Of a DNA stretch of 64,000 nucleotides, positions 62,750 through 64,000 are shown piece by piece. The stretch lies in contig NC_087070.1 in NCBI RefSeq assembly GCF_963678635.1, positions 22,863,419-22,927,418 on the forward strand. The letters are read 5' to 3'. Positions within the stretch are counted from its first letter, which is position 1, and the number at the start of each line of letters is the position of its first letter. Both the position numbers and the translations under genes were made by a program. Origin of the DNA: Symsagittifera roscoffensis (taxonomy: Eukaryota; Xenacoelomorpha; Acoela; Convolutidae). Below the pieces are notes generated by a model. The model saw only the letters and a program-made list of their open reading frames with translations, searched no databases and was not told where the DNA came from.

Positions 62750-63050
62750 TCAGGAATGCACCCATGGCTAACGCATCCATCTGAAATTACCATTTTTCAT
62801 TGCTTTTGAAATAAACATTCGTCACGGCTAACTTAAGAAGCATTTTAAGAGTTGATTCCTCGATATCTGGCGCGTAAGTAGCTGTATACAACTTACATAA
62901 GGCATCTCAATTGCTTCCGATAGAGCAATTGAAAGAGTTGATTCCTCAATATCTGGTGCGTAAGTAGCTGTATACAACTTACATAAGGCAATCTCAATTG
63001 CTTCCGATACGGGAACTTTTGTGTACGAATTCTTATCGTCTAGTGAAAGA
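62750..63050 (-). pseudogene. Second partial PLE RT with an 86-bp tandem duplication
   Basis: This RT fragment is upstream (minus-strand sense) of PLE copy B. It contains two 86-bp-spaced copies of GAGTTGATTCCTC...CTTCCGATA (62849 and 62935). PLEs often occur as partial head-to-tail arrays, which fits. Confidence 0.6.
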
Positions 63051-63109
63051 GTTTGTACACATTGTTGTGTTAAATTTATTAAATAGATTTGTTTTTTGAT
63101 GTTTGTGCC

Positions 63110-63900
63110 TGTTTGTGGAGCGCCCTCTGAGGGATTTTAGAGACAGGTCTGTTAAATGGCTTTCTGTGGGGAGATGAGAAACTGAAACTAGCTTGAAGAG
63201 TCTGGTGGTGCACCGCTGGACCTACTGAGCTCGGGTGATATTGTTCCTTGTTTTTGATTTTTTCTAATTCGATTTTGAAATTTAATTTAATGTAATTGTC
63301 TTTTATTTTTTTTTTCATTTGCTGATTTATAAAACTCCCATTCACCGCTTGTCATTGGTTAGTTCACTTCCCTAAAATCCACTCAAAATCCTTTTTTTAA
63401 CCTTTATGTTGCATCAAAATGAGAAAAAAAAAACAAAGAGTGGTCAAGCAAAAATTGCTTAAAACCTTCAAGACTGATAAATTGGATTGGATAAGAGTGT
63501 TGTTTTAGTTGGTATCATATCTGTTGTGTAAATAACTTTCTTAGCGACTCTAAAAAAACCAATGGTTTCAGTGTCCTTTATGTGTTGATGTAAAATCTGT
63601 TAATAAAGCAACAATAGGTAATAATTTAGTGCTAGATAACTGTTTTAATACAGCCATCTCAAATATCGGAGTGCTCAAGAGAGTACCAAAAGATTCGCGT
63701 GTTCCCTTGGCTGAAAGTCTGTCGGACAAAATAAATGACATCTTCTACAATGTAGAAGATGTTACAAAATGGCTTTTTTTTTAAACGTCCTTCTTGTTTT
63801 TTTTGGAGCAACCTAAAAGAAGTGGACGCAAATAGACCACAAGCATGAGCTTTTTGATAATTACAAAAATTCGAGCAAATGACGTGTCACTTCCAAAACC
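63110..63900 (+). pseudogene. Decayed + strand coding remnant shared with the tandem units
   Basis: GTCTGGTGGTGCACC(A/G)CTGG, CGACTCTAA and ACAGCCAT(C/T)TCAAAT landmarks align this with 38390-39020 in unit 1. A ~75-codon open piece (about 63559-63784) has VLKRVPKDSR and later QPKRSGRK. These resemble the N-terminal part of ORF2-like proteins of some invertebrate non-LTR elements, a judgement from memory. Confidence 0.35.
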
Positions 63901-64000
63901 CCATCCCAGAGTTTCAAGCCCGCCCCTGAGTGACCTCGAGCAGAGAATAAAGTAATAAGTACTAAGCTCGATGATGGAAATGTAAAGGGAGGGGTAGGGC

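Larger units (their letters stand above)
57787..62868. repeat. Tandem duplication copy B (LINE + PLE + module)
   Basis: The order is the same as in copy A, with a fuller PLE (59760-61600). Identity to copy A is high but lower than between copies 1 and 2 of the 4.2-4.7-kb unit, so this duplication is older. Confidence 0.8.

Overview
This is an AT-rich window from an invertebrate-like metazoan nuclear genome. The evidence is a multi-exon ABC transporter gene with spliceosomal introns, an LTR retroelement with metazoan-type TACTAAC/polypyrimidine splice signals, and Penelope-like and LINE remnants. There are no bacterial operons, CRISPR arrays or rRNA genes. The species cannot be fixed from the sequence; two GC-AG introns in one gene are unusual but not diagnostic.

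Layout. 1-4511 is non-coding and probably an intron of the transporter gene. It holds a palindrome with ~725-bp arms (2827-4284) and several copies of a dispersed repeat. 4512-11790 carries nine exons of an ABCG2-like half-transporter; the N-terminal exons with Walker A lie outside the window. 11791-15721 has no gene and contains two smaller inverted repeats.

15726-34498 is the main object: an 18,773-bp Ty3/gypsy-type LTR element with 410-bp TG...CA LTRs and a 4-bp target duplication (GTTG). It encodes, in order, an unrecognised ORF1, Gag, a CCHC nucleocapsid, an aspartic protease, RT/RNase H and a DD35E integrase. These are followed by three long reading frames not found in ordinary elements: a membrane-anchored Pro/Thr/Ser-rich protein, an envelope-like glycoprotein, and a large protein of unknown family. 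The two LTRs differ at only about two positions. Even so, the coding part carries about fifteen in-frame stops (mostly TAA) and about ten frameshifts.

32711-39726 was duplicated in tandem after insertion. The duplication carries the element's 3' end, its 3' LTR and the flank, and gives a third LTR at 41114-41523. The flank is itself a tandem array of a 4.2-4.7-kb unit (34911-50860) that contains degenerate Penelope-like RT sequence.

50861-53455 shows nothing recognisable. 53456-62868 is a second tandem duplication, two copies of a LINE fragment joined to a Penelope-like element (PLE), both on the minus strand. The last kilobase repeats sequence from the 4.2-4.7-kb unit. A ~400-bp module recurs in all five repeat units and is much better conserved than their RT remnants.
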